DNA of 24,498 nucleotides from Chara braunii (GCA_003427395.1 BFEA01000557.1:201484-225981); one strand, 5' to 3'. Shown: positions 9,096-18,646, counted from the stretch's first letter. Notes: generated by a model from the sequence alone, not told the origin. Numbers and translations: made by a program.

Positions 9096-9460
9096 TGTAT
9101 ACTTACATGGTGGGGTGTTGTTTCTTCTTGATTGAGCAGACTTAACCTTGTTGTGTGTCTTGATCGCACTGGCCATGGCATAGGACCTCCTTGCATAGTC
9201 TCTCAATTTAGAAAATCGTTATTCATTATTAGCAGGAATTAGGAGAGTAAGGGGAAAAAAAATCGTCATTCAACATTTCAGATTCGTTATTTATTTTCAT
9301 TTCTTCATTTTTTGCTGTAATTTTGAAAATTCGTTTGTGGCTAAGGCTGTGGAATTAACTTCTGAATATTACGGTTTTATTGTGCGGCATTCGCATCTAC
9401 AAATATGGCTTTCCTTTGAACTTGGTTGCGGACATCCATCTTCACCAGGTTCATCCCTCT
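9096..9460. other. AT-rich non-coding stretch before the gypsy-type element
   Basis: No LTR, primer-binding site or gene is recognised. The 5' boundary of the downstream element cannot be placed. Confidence 0.4.
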
Positions 9461-9479
9461 TTTCTTTTTTCTCGTTTTT

Positions 9480-9940
9480 CTTACTCTCTTCGCCGACGAC
9501 GAAGAAGAAGAGGAATATATGAAAACTAAGGGTCAAATTAGGACCAAGAAGGAACAAATGTTAATCCGTCTCCGCCAACTGCTCAATGAGATGCACGATG
9601 TTGGTCCATAAGTGGAACAACATGTACGCAACCAGTTCGATCTTCGACAACGGCGAAAGAAAGAACAATAAGAAAAGAAGTTTGAAAAAAAAAAAAAAAA
9701 GATCAAAATCAGATTCGACGTCCTTGGTGCAAAACATGATGGTGTATCTTGCACACCTTGAGACAAAAATTGACCATGTTAGTACAAAGGAAAGAACAAG
9801 GTGGTGCAATATGAGTAAAAAGAAGGAAAAACAAAACCTAAGGGTAAATTACTGAAGGACGCCATCAAACCACGTGGTCCCGTATTAACTGAAAGGAAAG
9901 AGGAAGAGGGTGAGAAACCGAAGAGAAAGGAAAAAGTAAA
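9480..9940 (+). pseudogene. charged leader region of the gag remnant
   Basis: Two frames (9426-9611 and 9586-9855) encode lysine- and glutamate-rich, probably helical segments, for example EEEEYMKTKGQIRTKKEQ and later a LAHLETKIDHVSTKE stretch. A spacer of this sort often precedes the capsid part of plant gypsy gag proteins, and it lies just upstream of recognisable gag sequence. A run of 16 A (9685-9700) and a frame change break it. Assignment to gag rests on position and composition only. Confidence 0.4.
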
Positions 9941-9941
9941 G

Positions 9942-10373
9942 ATGAAGTTGCCCTTTACTTACAACGGTAAGAAGGGGGAACACTTACTGTTGTGGATCGT
10001 GATCCAAATGTACTGTTTGACCACGCTCATCGTCTAGGACAACCAAGTGTCCTTTTCCACTTCTTGCCTTGGGGGACTTGTCAAGGAGCGGGTGTTGTCG
10101 GAGGCTAACGAGGCTGGCTTCGAAGACATTGGCGAATGGGCTAAAACGAGGAGTGAGAAACGATGGACCACTGTAGATGCTTTGTCTTGTGAGGTTGATC
10201 ATTTGATGGAGGTACCTGGCATGAACTTGCAAGACAACCAGGTTCTGTATATCTTCTCACGGGTTTTGCTTGAGCCTATTCGAGGTCAACTTGTCGCCGA
10301 AGCTAAATATAATAAGTACGACTACCGCCAGTTCAACGATCTTGCTCTGCAACGAAAGCAAATGACCGCCTAG
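9942..10373 (+). pseudogene. gypsy gag (capsid) remnant
   Basis: From the ATG at 9942 the frame reads MKLPFTYNGKKGEHLLLW, the typical opening of a plant gypsy capsid domain, which packages the element RNA. A stop interrupts it at about 10035. The same frame resumes and runs to the stop at 10371-10373, with the pattern VPGMNLQDNQVLYIFSRVLL that suits the C-terminal half of the domain. It is in frame with the knuckle, protease and RT further on. The internal stop rules out a full-length product. Identification is by pattern and by position before pol, so the family is fairly sure but the exact ends are not. Confidence 0.7.
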
Positions 10374-10589
10374 GTCAAAGGTACGTACGTTGGATTTGTG
10401 AAGGGAGGTTAGTCAAATGGGATCGGGAAAAAAATATTGTAGAGGCAAGAACGACAAAACCACCTCCTTGTTGTTTTCGATAATGAGACAATGGAGAGGT
10501 AGTTCCTCGAGGAAATCGAGGGTCAGACCAGTAGCAGCAGTGAGTATGGGAAGGGTGACGTCAGTGCTGTAGTGACCAACAAGAGAGAT

Positions 10590-10766
10590 AATAAAGTTGG
10601 TGGAGTTAGGAAGAAGAGGCCATGTTCCTTTATGGAACGTCCTGACATAGCCTATGGCAAACCCTGGGAAAAGATGGGCATTGCCCAGAAGGTACGACAG
10701 GATCGTATGGACGTCGGCTAGTACGTTAAGTGTGGCATTCAGAAACATATCATTGCATGGTGTCCC
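10590..10766 (+). pseudogene. gag zinc knuckle remnant
   Basis: In the gag frame, 10722-10763 reads YVKCGIQKHIIAWC. This fits the nucleocapsid knuckle C-X2-C-X4-H-X4-C except that the first cysteine is tyrosine, a one-base TGC to TAC type change. A TAG stop lies directly before it (10719-10721). The family role is binding of the element RNA. With one zinc ligand lost and a stop in front, it would not work. Confidence 0.7.
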
Positions 10767-11330
10767 TTGACCCCGGAACTCAAAAGCGAACAACCAGTAA
10801 GAGTAGCATCTGCTCCTGCTCAGCCAAAGGCTTCGGTTGAGATGGCGCCACAAACCCCTTCCAACCCTCCAACTCATATGGAAAAGGATGGCTCTCCTTT
10901 GGCCCCTCACTTACTCCACCCTAAACCAGTTTTGTGTTCTGTTACATTGGGTGAGTCCCTTGATGAACTTGGTTGTGAATTGATTGTTTTAAGGAGTTCG
11001 TGGGCTAAAAAAACAAAGAGTAAGGTTAAACTGATGATCGCGGATGTAGAGATTGGGCAGACGCGAATTGATGTTTTTTTAGACCTTGTGTCTACGAGAT
11101 CGTATATCTCTGAAAAACCAATGAAGAAAATGCACTTAGGGATGAAGGTAAAAGACTTGCCTAGACCCATCACTTCTATATTGGCTGACCAAAGTATCAT
11201 CATTATCTTTCAATATGTCAACCGTGTGAAATGCTATATCCGAACCAAGGAAGGAAATAAGATTTTGCATGAAGTAACCTTTATGATATAAAATAACTTA
11301 CCGTTTGACTTGATTCTGCGAGAAAGCCGA
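10767..11330 (+). pseudogene. gypsy aspartic protease remnant
   Basis: A 174-codon open stretch (to 11291) contains a proline-rich linker, then VFLDLVSTRSYIS at residues 103-115. Active copies have the catalytic Asp-Ser/Thr-Gly-Ala-Thr at this site. Here it is Asp-Leu-Val-Ser-Thr, so the catalytic aspartate remains but the obligatory glycine is lost. Beyond the TAA at 11289, the same frame continues with NNLPFDLILRES, matching the usual end of the domain before RT. The protease would cut the polyprotein. This copy is inactive on two counts, and the neighbouring RT in the same frame supports the call. Confidence 0.75.
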
Positions 11331-11551
11331 CGCAAAAGTTAAGTTTAAAGATAAGTTTGTCAATATCAAGAATGAAAAAATATGAAAATGAAATCCAATT
11401 GAATTGTTTCATAAGTATGAATTTGACTCATCTCTGTCTTCTTGTTGTATGAGTCTTCTTGCTTTCCGAAGCATGGTCACGGATAAGACATTGGTGCAAG
11501 ATGTAATAATGATGCTTGTAAAAAATATGGGTGACTTAACCACCTTTTATT

Positions 11552-12110
11552 GAAAAGTTACTTGATGAATATAAGGACCTGCAAAAAATGCCAACGGGGG
11601 TTACTGAACGAACTATAAAAAATACCATTGAGATTATTCTTGGCACTAAGATTCTAAAAGGACCGATTTACCAAATGGCCCCACAGGAATTGGAAGAATT
11701 GAAAAATATAACTAACTGAAAAAGGATGGATTAAGCCGAGTTCCTCTCCCTACGGCGCACCTGTACTCTTTGTGCCGAAAAAGGAAGGTGAACTTAGATT
11801 GTGTATTGACGATCGAGGTTTGAGTTCCGTAATTGTGAAAAATGTGGAACCTCTTCCTCGAATTGATGACTTGCTTGATTGGTTGCAGGGTTGCAAATAC
11901 TTTAGCAATATTGATATAAAGTCAGGCTACCACCAGATTGAGGTGAGCCCTGAAGATCAACACGAGAATGGTCACTACAACTTTGTGGTCATGCCCTTCG
12001 GTCTTACTAACGCCCCGACAACCTTTCAACATTCAATGAATGGACTCTTTTGCGAGTGGCTCGATCAGTTCGTCGTGACGTCAAGAAACAATAATTTTTG
12101 CTAAGTCTGA
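11552..12110 (+). pseudogene. gypsy reverse transcriptase remnant, YxDD lost
   Basis: The N-terminal part (frame starting EKLLDEYKDLQK at 11552) shifts frame near 11705-11720, then reads [20 protein letters not shown]. The fingers and palm follow: [22 protein letters not shown] (the first catalytic Asp is kept, about 11913-11915) and [13 protein letters not shown]. After DQFVV, where YxDD should come, the sequence jumps to [13 protein letters not shown] in another frame (from about 12094). The catalytic YxDD box is deleted, which abolishes polymerase activity. The motif order and spellings are those of Ty3/gypsy and not copia. Confidence 0.93.
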
Positions 12111-12440
12111 AGTTCTTTACCTTAGATATATAGTGAATGAAGATGGACTCAGGCCAAAAGAAAGGAAAATTGTTGGAATCATGGATTAATCTAAGTCAAG
12201 GAACCTAACTGAACTGCGCTTCTTCCTTGGTTAGGCAAGCTACTACCAAAAGTTCGTAAGGAACTTCTCTAGTATAGCGGCCGTAATGACGAGGCTACTG
12301 AAAAAAATAACTTTTTGTCCATGGGACAAAGACTGTGAGTCGTCTTTTAAAAAGCTAAGTATGCTTTGTTCTCAAGATCGCTGACCTCTCACTTCCATTC
12401 GTCGTCACGACTGATGCAAGTCAGTATGGGATAGAGGCAG
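12094..12440 (+). pseudogene. RT connection and RNase H start, truncated
   Basis: The frame reading [18 protein letters not shown] continues the RT, with stops at 12187 and 12232. It is followed by SYYQKFVRNFSSIA and then, in a further frame, LPFVVTTDASQYGIEAVLQ (about 12393-12449). This is the opening of gypsy RNase H with its first catalytic Asp in TDAS. The rest of RNase H and all of integrase are missing. Confidence 0.85.
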
Positions 12441-12580
12441 TTTTGCAACTTTCAGTAGTAGGATGTTTCAGCATGCTCTTGATAGGATAGCTCATTTTAC
12501 AACAACATTTGTTTTGGATCGACCCCTTGCCCATTTATTTGGAGAGATTGTCCATTTGGCTGTTGGGACGTTGCCTTTTC

Positions 12581-12591
12581 AGAGAGGGGGA
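12581..12591 (+). other. polypurine tract
   Basis: AGAGAGGGGGA lies three bases before the TGTTAC start of the terminal repeat. This is the expected place and composition for the plus-strand primer of an LTR element. Confidence 0.7.
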
Positions 12592-12594
12592 TAG

Positions 12595-12987
12595 TGTTAC
12601 GGATCTGGCCAGGGCCCTGGACCTTACCGGGCATTTATTTTTTTCTGCTATGTCCTCGGTATCAGCACATTTTACATTTTTGTCCCATGAACATTTGTAC
12701 CGGTACCTTTCTGGTACCGACGGATTTTGTACGTACCCCTGAGCCCAGCCTAGCCATTAGGTTGTTCCCAGAAATATATACTGGTCTCACACACTCGTCA
12801 AACATCTTCCGTTGTAGTCAGTTTTGGACATTGGAGTATGAGTTTGACACTGAGTTGCTCCTGGTACTCGTCTCTGAGCATCCCTCATCGTACCTGTCCG
12901 GTTCTGCGTCGGAGTCTGGTCGTGAGTGTGTGTGTGTTCACTCCCTCTCACCTTCCCGTCTCCTCCTTGAACCCAGTGCTTGTTACA
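12595..12987 (+). repeat. probable 3' LTR of the gypsy element
   Basis: It starts TGTTACGGATC directly after the polypurine tract and contains ATATATA near 12775 as a possible TATA box. It could end at the TGTTACA around 12981-12987, giving 393 bp with TG...CA ends. The end point is uncertain because no second LTR copy or target duplication could be found to check it. Confidence 0.5.
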
Positions 12988-14040
12988 GATAATATGGAAA
13001 CGCGAAACGCAAAAGCCAAGAGACTATCGGCCGCATGGCAGTGACCACCCAAGAAACGTGGGAAGAAGTGTTGTACTTGGTAGAGACCGAGTATAGGGGA
13101 TGCTGAAAAAAAAAAAAAGTAAGAAAATAGAAGACAATATATCAAAAAAGAGCAAAATGTTAGAAGCGTTTTCAAAACACCAGTCACAAGATGGCAAGAT
13201 ACAGACCTCAAACACATCTCAGGCGAGCCTTTTTTTACTGGGCCCGGTTCCCAGCACGTTGGCCAATGGAGACACAATTGCTCTGCCCTACCCGAACTAC
13301 CTGACATGCCCAGAAGCAGAACTTACCTCACAGACAAGTTGAGACAACACTAGGTTCTACATAAAATGTGGCACACCTCCACTGACTGTAAAGAATTGCA
13401 AGACAGAAAACATATCCATAGTAATTAGCCACCAATTGAAACTGTGTCAAGGCTAAAGGAGAGCACCAGGGATTGCCTTCAGATTAAGAGAATAGAAATG
13501 TTTCTACAGGGCCTTAGATTCCGGATGAGATACAGCAGAAGAGCGCTAGAGATACAATAAGTTTTTAATTTAAGTATCGGCAACCTCCGAGTTCCTAGGG
13601 TTTAGGGTTTTATCAAATTGATAGCAAGTGGCCCAACTAGCAATTCCAGATCTCATTGCAAAACCTGACAGCTAAATACCTGAGAGGAAGAAGCAGGGAT
13701 AGGCCTCCTAGGATAGATGTGGCATGCACAGTTCCACACGTGCCCCTGCAGGGCCCGACAGGTAGGATTAGGGGCTGTACAAGGTCCTAGGGGTTAGCGG
13801 GTTGGCTTAGAGACCAGGGACCAGTGTCGTTTCGGCCTGTGTCAGGGCCTGCAAGGTTAGTAGGCCAGGTTAGGTCTGTTACCAGTCCAGGTTATGACCG
13901 ACGCGTTTAGAGGCCCAGTAGGTCAGGATTAGCCAATTTTGTTTTGGGCGCCAGCTTCAGTTTTGGCGCCAGGTCTGATTCAGACACTGGCGCAGTTTTC
14001 GCACTGGTTGAGGCAGCCTCCCAGTTGGACCAGCGCTGAC
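12988..14040. other. stretch without a recognisable gene
   Basis: It includes an A-run at 13106-13117, a fragment of the retroposon block (CTGGGCCCGGTTCCCAGC, about 13239-13256), and two telomere-like repeats at 13597-13610. From 13740 the sequence is rich in AGG/GGTTAGG words, with two close GGCGCCAG motifs near 13950-13977. No coding region is identified. Confidence 0.45.
13597..13610 (+). repeat. short interstitial TTTAGGG-like tract
   Basis: AGGGTTTAGGGTTT is two units of the plant telomere repeat. A second such tract is at 14711-14724. Short tracts like these are common in plant genomes and do not mark a chromosome end. Confidence 0.6.
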
Positions 14041-14114
14041 TCAAGGTGACAGGATTCGAACCTATGACCCTCTGTACGCAAAACAGATGCGCTACCAGAC
14101 TGGGCTACACCTTG
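14041..14114 (-). tRNA. organellar-type tRNA-Pro copy with UGC anticodon, probable pseudogene
   Basis: The minus strand folds as a 74-nt cloverleaf: acceptor CAAGGTG/CACCTTG (7 perfect pairs), discriminator A, anticodon stem TCTGT/ACAGA, T-loop TTCGAAT. As I recall it, the plant mitochondrial trnP(UGG) differs at only a few positions. Two differences matter. The anticodon loop is TTTGCGT where organellar tRNA-Pro has TTTGGGT, which changes UGG (Pro) to UGC (Ala). The D-stem reads GCCC/GCGC, so one pair is broken. No 3' CCA is encoded. The likeliest reading is an organelle-to-nucleus copy that has decayed. An Ala-decoding tRNA is possible but less likely. Confidence 0.8.
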
Positions 14115-14952
14115 TTATGTTCAATTGGTAATTCAACTAGCTGACTAACTAAGATTGGATTGACTGGAACTGGTAAACTCATTGTTGTAGGTTACTTATA
14201 GTTGGTCAGCCCAATAGTTTGGAGGTAGTTCCCAGTAGTGGCATTAGTCGATGCGCTGGGTGCTGTTAGTGTGGTAGTGGACAGCGTTGGGCGCGAGGTA
14301 AGTGTGGAGGTTAGGAGTTACAGTAATCTTTGCCATTAGGCATGCGACAATAGAATACATTAGGGAAATAGAAGTCAGAATAGGAATAGCCGCAGAAGCT
14401 ATATCAGATAGGCTAACTTAGGCAGGTGTGAGGGGTGGTCCATCCTTCCCACGGGAAGTAATCAATGCTGTCTGCGCTGGCCTCACAACCATAATGGGGA
14501 GGAGCATGTGTGAGTTAACTGTTGTAATTTCTTTTGACTTGCCGATGGAATAGGAACCAGGTTTTAAGGCTGGAGAATAGACAAAATAGACAAGTTTAAA
14601 CTGCCGCAGTCAAGTTTTGAAAGCACTGATTTAGACGGACGGCATCAAAAGACAAGAGCAAGGGGAAAAGACAGATTCAAAGAGGGACTGGGACTCGGTT
14701 TCGCAGGTTGAGGGTTTAGGGTTTAAAACAAGTTTTTTTTTTTTTTTAAAAAAAGGGGGGGATGAATAAGCTGAGAAAGGGGACATTATGCACCACAGAT
14801 AGGGCATATGAGTGGGGAGGACACAGGCCGACAGGGACAAAGGTTAAACTCTTTCTAGGGGACATAGTAGTATATGGCAGATCTGCACTCCAGATCCAAG
14901 AGGAAAGAGAGGGGCACGGCAAGCTGACAGTCAATCCTCCACTCCGGTGGAG
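14115..14952. other. stretch without a recognisable gene
   Basis: It contains TAATCAATGCTG (14459-14470), part of the retroposon family vocabulary, a telomere-like tract (14711-14724), a T-run (14732-14746) and then an A/G-rich stretch. No RNA gene or protein domain is seen. Confidence 0.4.
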
Positions 14953-15148
14953 TTATCAATGCTGTTCAGGGGTCCTTCGGCCTGACAGGGCCATAAGGAA
15001 CCAGACTGATGCTCCCCAGAATGGAAAGGACCCAGAACTGTAAGGTTCTGTTTTTTTTTGTTGCTAGAAAAAAAGGAACCGGACTGATGCTCCCCATAAT
15101 GGATATGCAGCGAGGGCCATAGTCCTGTTTGAAAAAAAAGAAAAAGTC
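14953..15148 (+). mobile_element. diverged fragments of the poly(A) retroposon family, two in tandem
   Basis: The first fragment has TTATCAATGCTG (14953), then GACTGATGCTCCCCAGAATGG (about 15004), in the same order as retroposon A, ending before a T-run. The second repeats GGAACCGGACTGATGCTCCCC (about 15075-15095) and ends in an A-rich tract (15131-15146). Both are shorter than A and lack the hairpin. Related by shared words only. Confidence 0.45.
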
Positions 15149-15412
15149 TGTTGACTATACACATGGGCGGCCATGGCTGCCAAGCAACCTCGAACAGTAG
15201 CGACTCTCTCACTCTCAATCTTTATGCTGCCCTCAGGCCTCAACCTCTCTCTGAATGTCGTCATCTGTGATCAATGTCTCTCTCTCTCAAGCTAAGCTAT
15301 GGCGCCCGCCACCGTCGACTACTCTGTACGACTGCCTCTCACCCTCACTCGATGCTGTGTAGGCAAGACAGTGACAGAGCGAAGCACAAATCCGACCCAA
15401 AAGCATGAATAC

Positions 15413-15575
15413 GCAGTCGTAAATCGCAGAAGAAAACCGTTCCCCTCTCCGAATACAATGTCAAGTTTGGGTACTAACTGGGGCTTACGGCTGTCAACCG
15501 CCAACCACAAAATCAACAAGAAATGTATCTTACGTCTGGACTCTGGCATTAATTTTGTTATTCTGTGGACAAGAA
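15413..15575 (+). repeat. duplicated segment, copy 1 (empty site)
   Basis: The segment from GCAGTCGTAAATCGCAG through GTCAAGTTTGGGTAC and CCACAAAATCAACAAG to TGGACTCTGGC matches 17466-17592 plus 17854-17895. Copy 1 is continuous where copy 2 carries a 261-bp insert, so it acts as a paralogous empty site. What the segment itself is remains unknown. Confidence 0.85.
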
Positions 15576-15639
15576 TGAATATGGGCCTTGTTAGACACTC
15601 CTTACGATTTCCTCAAGGTACAAGGAAGTTTCCTTGTCT

Positions 15640-17280
15640 CTAAATTTTGCGGCCTCGTTCCACACGTCCTCGGGGACGACCCCCAAGGACGTTTCCTTGT
15701 GGCCTGTCCACGGCCGAATTCATTCGGTTATACGCGGGCGCGGGGGGGAAGTGTCCGTGCTCCATGAGATGTGTCCGTGTGGTGACGGCGTGGTCCAGCG
15801 GCATCGGGCGGGAAAGGGCAGGGTGAGGGCAGAAGGGGGAAAAAAAAAAAAAAAAAAACGGCAGGACCAGAGCATTCAAAAACCGAATTTGAAATGTGCG
15901 GTCGTCATGACGACGGCGACGATCTGCAGGCGGCGCGCAGAAGGGCAACGGGCGAATCGGGCTCAGTGGCGGTGGCCCTTCCCGGGAAACGCAGCGCTGT
16001 GTGTGTGTGTGCCCTGTGCTGGTGTCCATCACCATCGACGCAGGCCATCCGCGCAGGTGCCATAGACTTCATTGTGCGCCACACACCTGGCAGGACAGCG
16101 GCGTTCTCAGAAAGAAAGCAACTTTGCGGAAGTTTTGTCCTGCCGGCGATTGTTGCGGCGGGCGGATAAACGTCATTCTGCCGAAGTCTGGGCGATGGAG
16201 GGCAATGGTGAAGCCGGACGTGCGCTGTTGACACTGCTGGACCGTCCACCACCCCAAGCACACCCGCAGACGTTTCTTCTGCTCAATCCCTGCCAGGGTG
16301 GGGATTGACGATGCGCGAGTGCGTCGCTGCCGCTCCACTCCCGCTGGACAGGCCGAACGGAAGATCAACCGCAGCATCTGTGTGGCGGTTGTCCCACCCC
16401 CCCTCCAACAGCCACGTGTACGACCACGGTGCCGCATCCGCCGTCGGAGTGCCGAAGAACTCACTACCAGCCCAATCATGCGTCAATCCGCTCCCCAGAG
16501 GCAGACTTGATGACCGACCAACGTCATCGTCCTGCTCGCTGTCCGTTGGCGGCAGAGGAATCCCGTGCAAAGGCAGATGAGAGTATAATGATGGATCGTA
16601 CGGCTGCCTGTTTGCACTACCCGCAGTGCGCTTGTGGGTCAATGACCCTTCCGCCGTGCTTGTCGGTGTGCTCTTCGTCACACGTCGGTCCATCCCATCG
16701 CCCTTCATCGACGACCGCCTCTTGTGTCCAGCTCCGGGAAACCGCCCCAGGAAACACACGTGGAACAAGAGGACAACCAGAAGCAGCACAGCATGGAGGA
16801 GCAGCAGAGGGAGCCTGCGGCACAGGTTGGCTATGAACGGCACGGCGGAGACGACAACAATGCCACGTCTGTTGTCGGACGTCCAGCGAGCGACAGCGCT
16901 GAGGGCAGCGAAGGCAGTACTCTTGTCGTTTGTGCAGCAGACGGCGAAAGGAGATGCAAAACCACGTCAGGGCAGAAGCTGCTTCCGTCCAGAAGGAGCA
17001 CGGTGGGCAGGCACCGCTGGGAAAAATATTTGAGTTTACCGATCGTTGCCGATGCTTCTCCAGCGCGGGAGGCCGCTTCAAGCCGGCCAAAGACGACGAC
17101 CCCACCTAGGAAGAGGCCGAGCGCCAACGGTAACCGTTGGTGGCTGTTGCGGTACTACACAGACGTTTGTGGCCGGGGATGTCCGACCTCACGGCGTCGG
17201 ACCAATGTCTGGACCACCAAAAAAACGAAGGCCTCCGTCGACGCATGTCTTTGCCGCTCCGGAAAACGCGCATCCTTGAG
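15640..17280. other. GC-rich region with long overlapping frames
   Basis: Base composition shifts sharply to GC-rich. An A-run interrupts it at 15841-15858. Frames longer than 130 codons occur on both strands and overlap heavily, as GC-rich DNA tends to produce. None has a domain I recognise. It could be part of a host gene or of an unrecognised transposon. The duplicated segments lie on both sides of it. Confidence 0.4.
16283..16967 (-). CDS. hypothetical frame with one hydrophobic segment (doubtful)
   Basis: The minus strand is open for about 228 codons with no ATG before a downstream MKGDGMDRR. The only upstream start is a GTG near 16843. Just after it comes LPLLLLHAVLLLVVLLFHVCFLGRF-like sequence (about residues 11-35 from that GTG), which could be a signal anchor. 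A polar Ser/Pro/Asp-rich remainder follows. This would suit an internal exon or a type II membrane protein stem, but no conserved motif is seen. Plus-strand frames cover the same DNA. I cannot tell a gene from chance here. Confidence 0.15.
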
Positions 17281-17310
17281 CTCCAAGGGACCTCGCAAGG
17301 TCCCTTGGAG
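17281..17310. repeat. perfect 13-bp hairpin
   Basis: CTCCAAGGGACCT and its exact reverse complement are separated by the loop CGCA. A related shorter palindrome (ACAAGGAA, 2 nt, TTCCTTGT) lies at 15620-15637, and AAGGAC/TCCTTG words recur around both. It could be an RNA hairpin or the end of an inverted-repeat element. Nothing attached identifies it. Confidence 0.85.
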
Positions 17311-17592
17311 ATAAGGAAAACTTGGCTGGGGCCACAAGGACGGACAATGAATTTTCCTTGTGGTGTTTCTACTTTCTTTTCTTCCGTTTCCATCCCCGAT
17401 GACAGGTGGAACGAGCACGTCCTTGTGGATTTCGTGTCCCCGAGGAGTGTCTAACGAGGCCCTATGCACTCATAAATCGCAGAAGAAAACCGTCCCCCTC
17501 TCCCAATACAATGTCAAGTTCGGGTACGAACTGGAGCTTACGGCCGTCAACCCCCAACCCCAAAATCAACAAGAGATGGAAATGTATCTTAC

Positions 17593-17853
17593 AGAGGTTC
17601 CCCCCTTCCCAACATCCTGCTCAGTCGATCCCCTGGATCCCAGGATAATCAATGCTGGCAGGAATCTCCCACAATTGTGTTCTTTCTGATATACTCCAAA
17701 GTCAGTTTGTATATGGGACGCTGGACCCGTTTTCCAGCAGGTGATGCTCCCCACCAATAGATGGCGCCTCTCCCCAGATGCTAGTGGTGTCTGCTCTTAT
17801 CAGCACCACTAACACTGGTGGGGGCGTGTTAAAAAAAAAAAAAAAAAAAACAT
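17593..17853 (+). mobile_element. poly(A)-tailed retroposon, copy A (complete insert boundaries)
   Basis: Comparison with the empty site at 15413-15575 places the insert at about 17593-17853. In order it holds: CAGTCGATCCCC and TAATCAATGCTGG (17645-17657), GGGACGCTGGACCCG, CCAGCAGGTGATGCTCCCC, ACCAATAGATGG, a hairpin with loop TGCTCTTATCA (17792-17802), 20 nt, then 20 A. Its 5' part resembles 21985-22046, which lies just after a plus-strand reading frame. It is therefore best read as the 5'-truncated tail of a LINE, or a SINE sharing that tail. No convincing target duplication remains. Confidence 0.8.
17782..17811 (+). other. retroposon 3' hairpin, copy A
   Basis: TAGTGGTG pairs with CACCACTA around an interior containing TGCTCTTATCA. 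Wobble pairs extend the stem outward by about four more positions. It lies 20 nt before the poly(A). Confidence 0.8.
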
Positions 17854-17895
17854 TTGGACTCTAGGGTTAATTCTGTTATACCGCGGACAGCATAT

Positions 17896-18510
17896 CTTAA
17901 GATCAAACCCACAAAAATCCAAAGTCTGCAATGGCTAATCACATACACTGCACTACCCGTGAATCAATGCCTTCACGAGAGAGAAAAAAAAAAAGGAAAA
18001 AAAAAAGAGAAAAAACTCAGAACCCAACAGCTCCAACATCTATGTCATTTGCACTAATGACACCCCTGAAGACATAATCCACTGACTGCTAACATGCTGC
18101 ATGGAAGCGATTTGGGTCTGGAACAAGGTTCAGGACTTATGGGTTACCCTTTTCCCCTAACGCTACCTCCTTCGTCTCTATCCTTTTTTTTTCTTTTTTT
18201 TTTTATAGAAACAACGGCGGACGCGGCATGTTTTCAAACTCTAAAGGCACAAAAAACACGCGTCGGCAAAGAAAGCACGCTCTAACTCGAAATGAGCGAT
18301 GACGGTCCAAAAGTAACTGTTGGCCATTTTCTGTTTTTTTTTTTTTTTCCCCTCTGACACCACGGCCGACCCCTGAAAATATGACACCCGGTCTGACACC
18401 ACGGCCGTTGGTACTTCCGTTGCCTTTTCGAACTCGGCGCGCTTTTCTTTGCCGAGGCGATGTTTTTTTGGCCTATTCATACTCCAAGGTGACATAAACG
18501 TACTTCCCCC
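17896..18510. other. stretch without a recognisable gene
   Basis: It contains several A- and T-runs (near 17983, 18184 and 18335) and a short repeated phrase, CTGACACCACGGCCG, at 18353-18367 and 18392-18406. No gene is seen. Confidence 0.45.
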
Positions 18511-18646
18511 TTTTTTTTAACTCCATATACAGGAAACCTAGTTAACGGGGTGATAAGAGCATCCCCATTAGGTAGAGGCTCCAGCATCGAAGGCTCCATC
18601 TATTGGTGGGGAGCTGCACCTGCTGGAAATTGGGTCCGGCGTCCCT
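18511..18646 (-). mobile_element. poly(A)-tailed retroposon tail, copy B
   Basis: On the minus strand: GGGACGCCGGACCCAATTTCC, then CAGCAGGTGCAGCTCCCC, ACCAATAGATGG, the hairpin, and an A-run (T at 18511-18518). The plus-strand loop TGATAAGAGCA is at 18551-18561. The stem CTAGTTAACGGGG / CCCCATTAGGTAG has three mismatched or wobble positions. Its stem sequence differs from copies A, C and D. Confidence 0.8.

Larger units (their letters stand above)
9461..12987 (+). mobile_element. degenerate Ty3/gypsy-type LTR retrotransposon
   Basis: Domains appear in the canonical order gag, zinc knuckle, protease, reverse transcriptase and RNase H, then a purine tract (12581-12591) and a TG-starting terminal repeat. 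Gag, protease and most of RT lie in one reading frame, as in single-polyprotein gypsy elements, but stops and frameshifts break it. Integrase is absent: the sequence passes from the start of RNase H to the purine tract in about 150 bp. I found no matching 5' LTR or primer-binding site upstream, so the 5' end is uncertain. The element is dead and could move only if helped in trans, which the missing 5' LTR makes unlikely. Confidence 0.85.
17466..17895 (+). repeat. duplicated segment, copy 2 (occupied site)
   Basis: It matches 15413-15575 but is split after TATCTTAC (17592) and resumes at TTGGACTCTAGGG (17854). The interruption is the poly(A) retroposon described separately. Confidence 0.85.

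Noticed and set aside
8875-9206. Frames with long polyglutamine, polyasparagine, polythreonine or polyleucine
   Set aside because: These are the GTT microsatellite read in several frames.
13597-14724. TTTAGGG-like tracts as a possible telomere end
   Set aside because: There are only about two units each, isolated within other sequence.
16724-17314. 196-codon plus-strand frame in the GC-rich region
   Set aside because: It is polar and low in complexity, opposite other long frames, and has no recognisable motif or start context.
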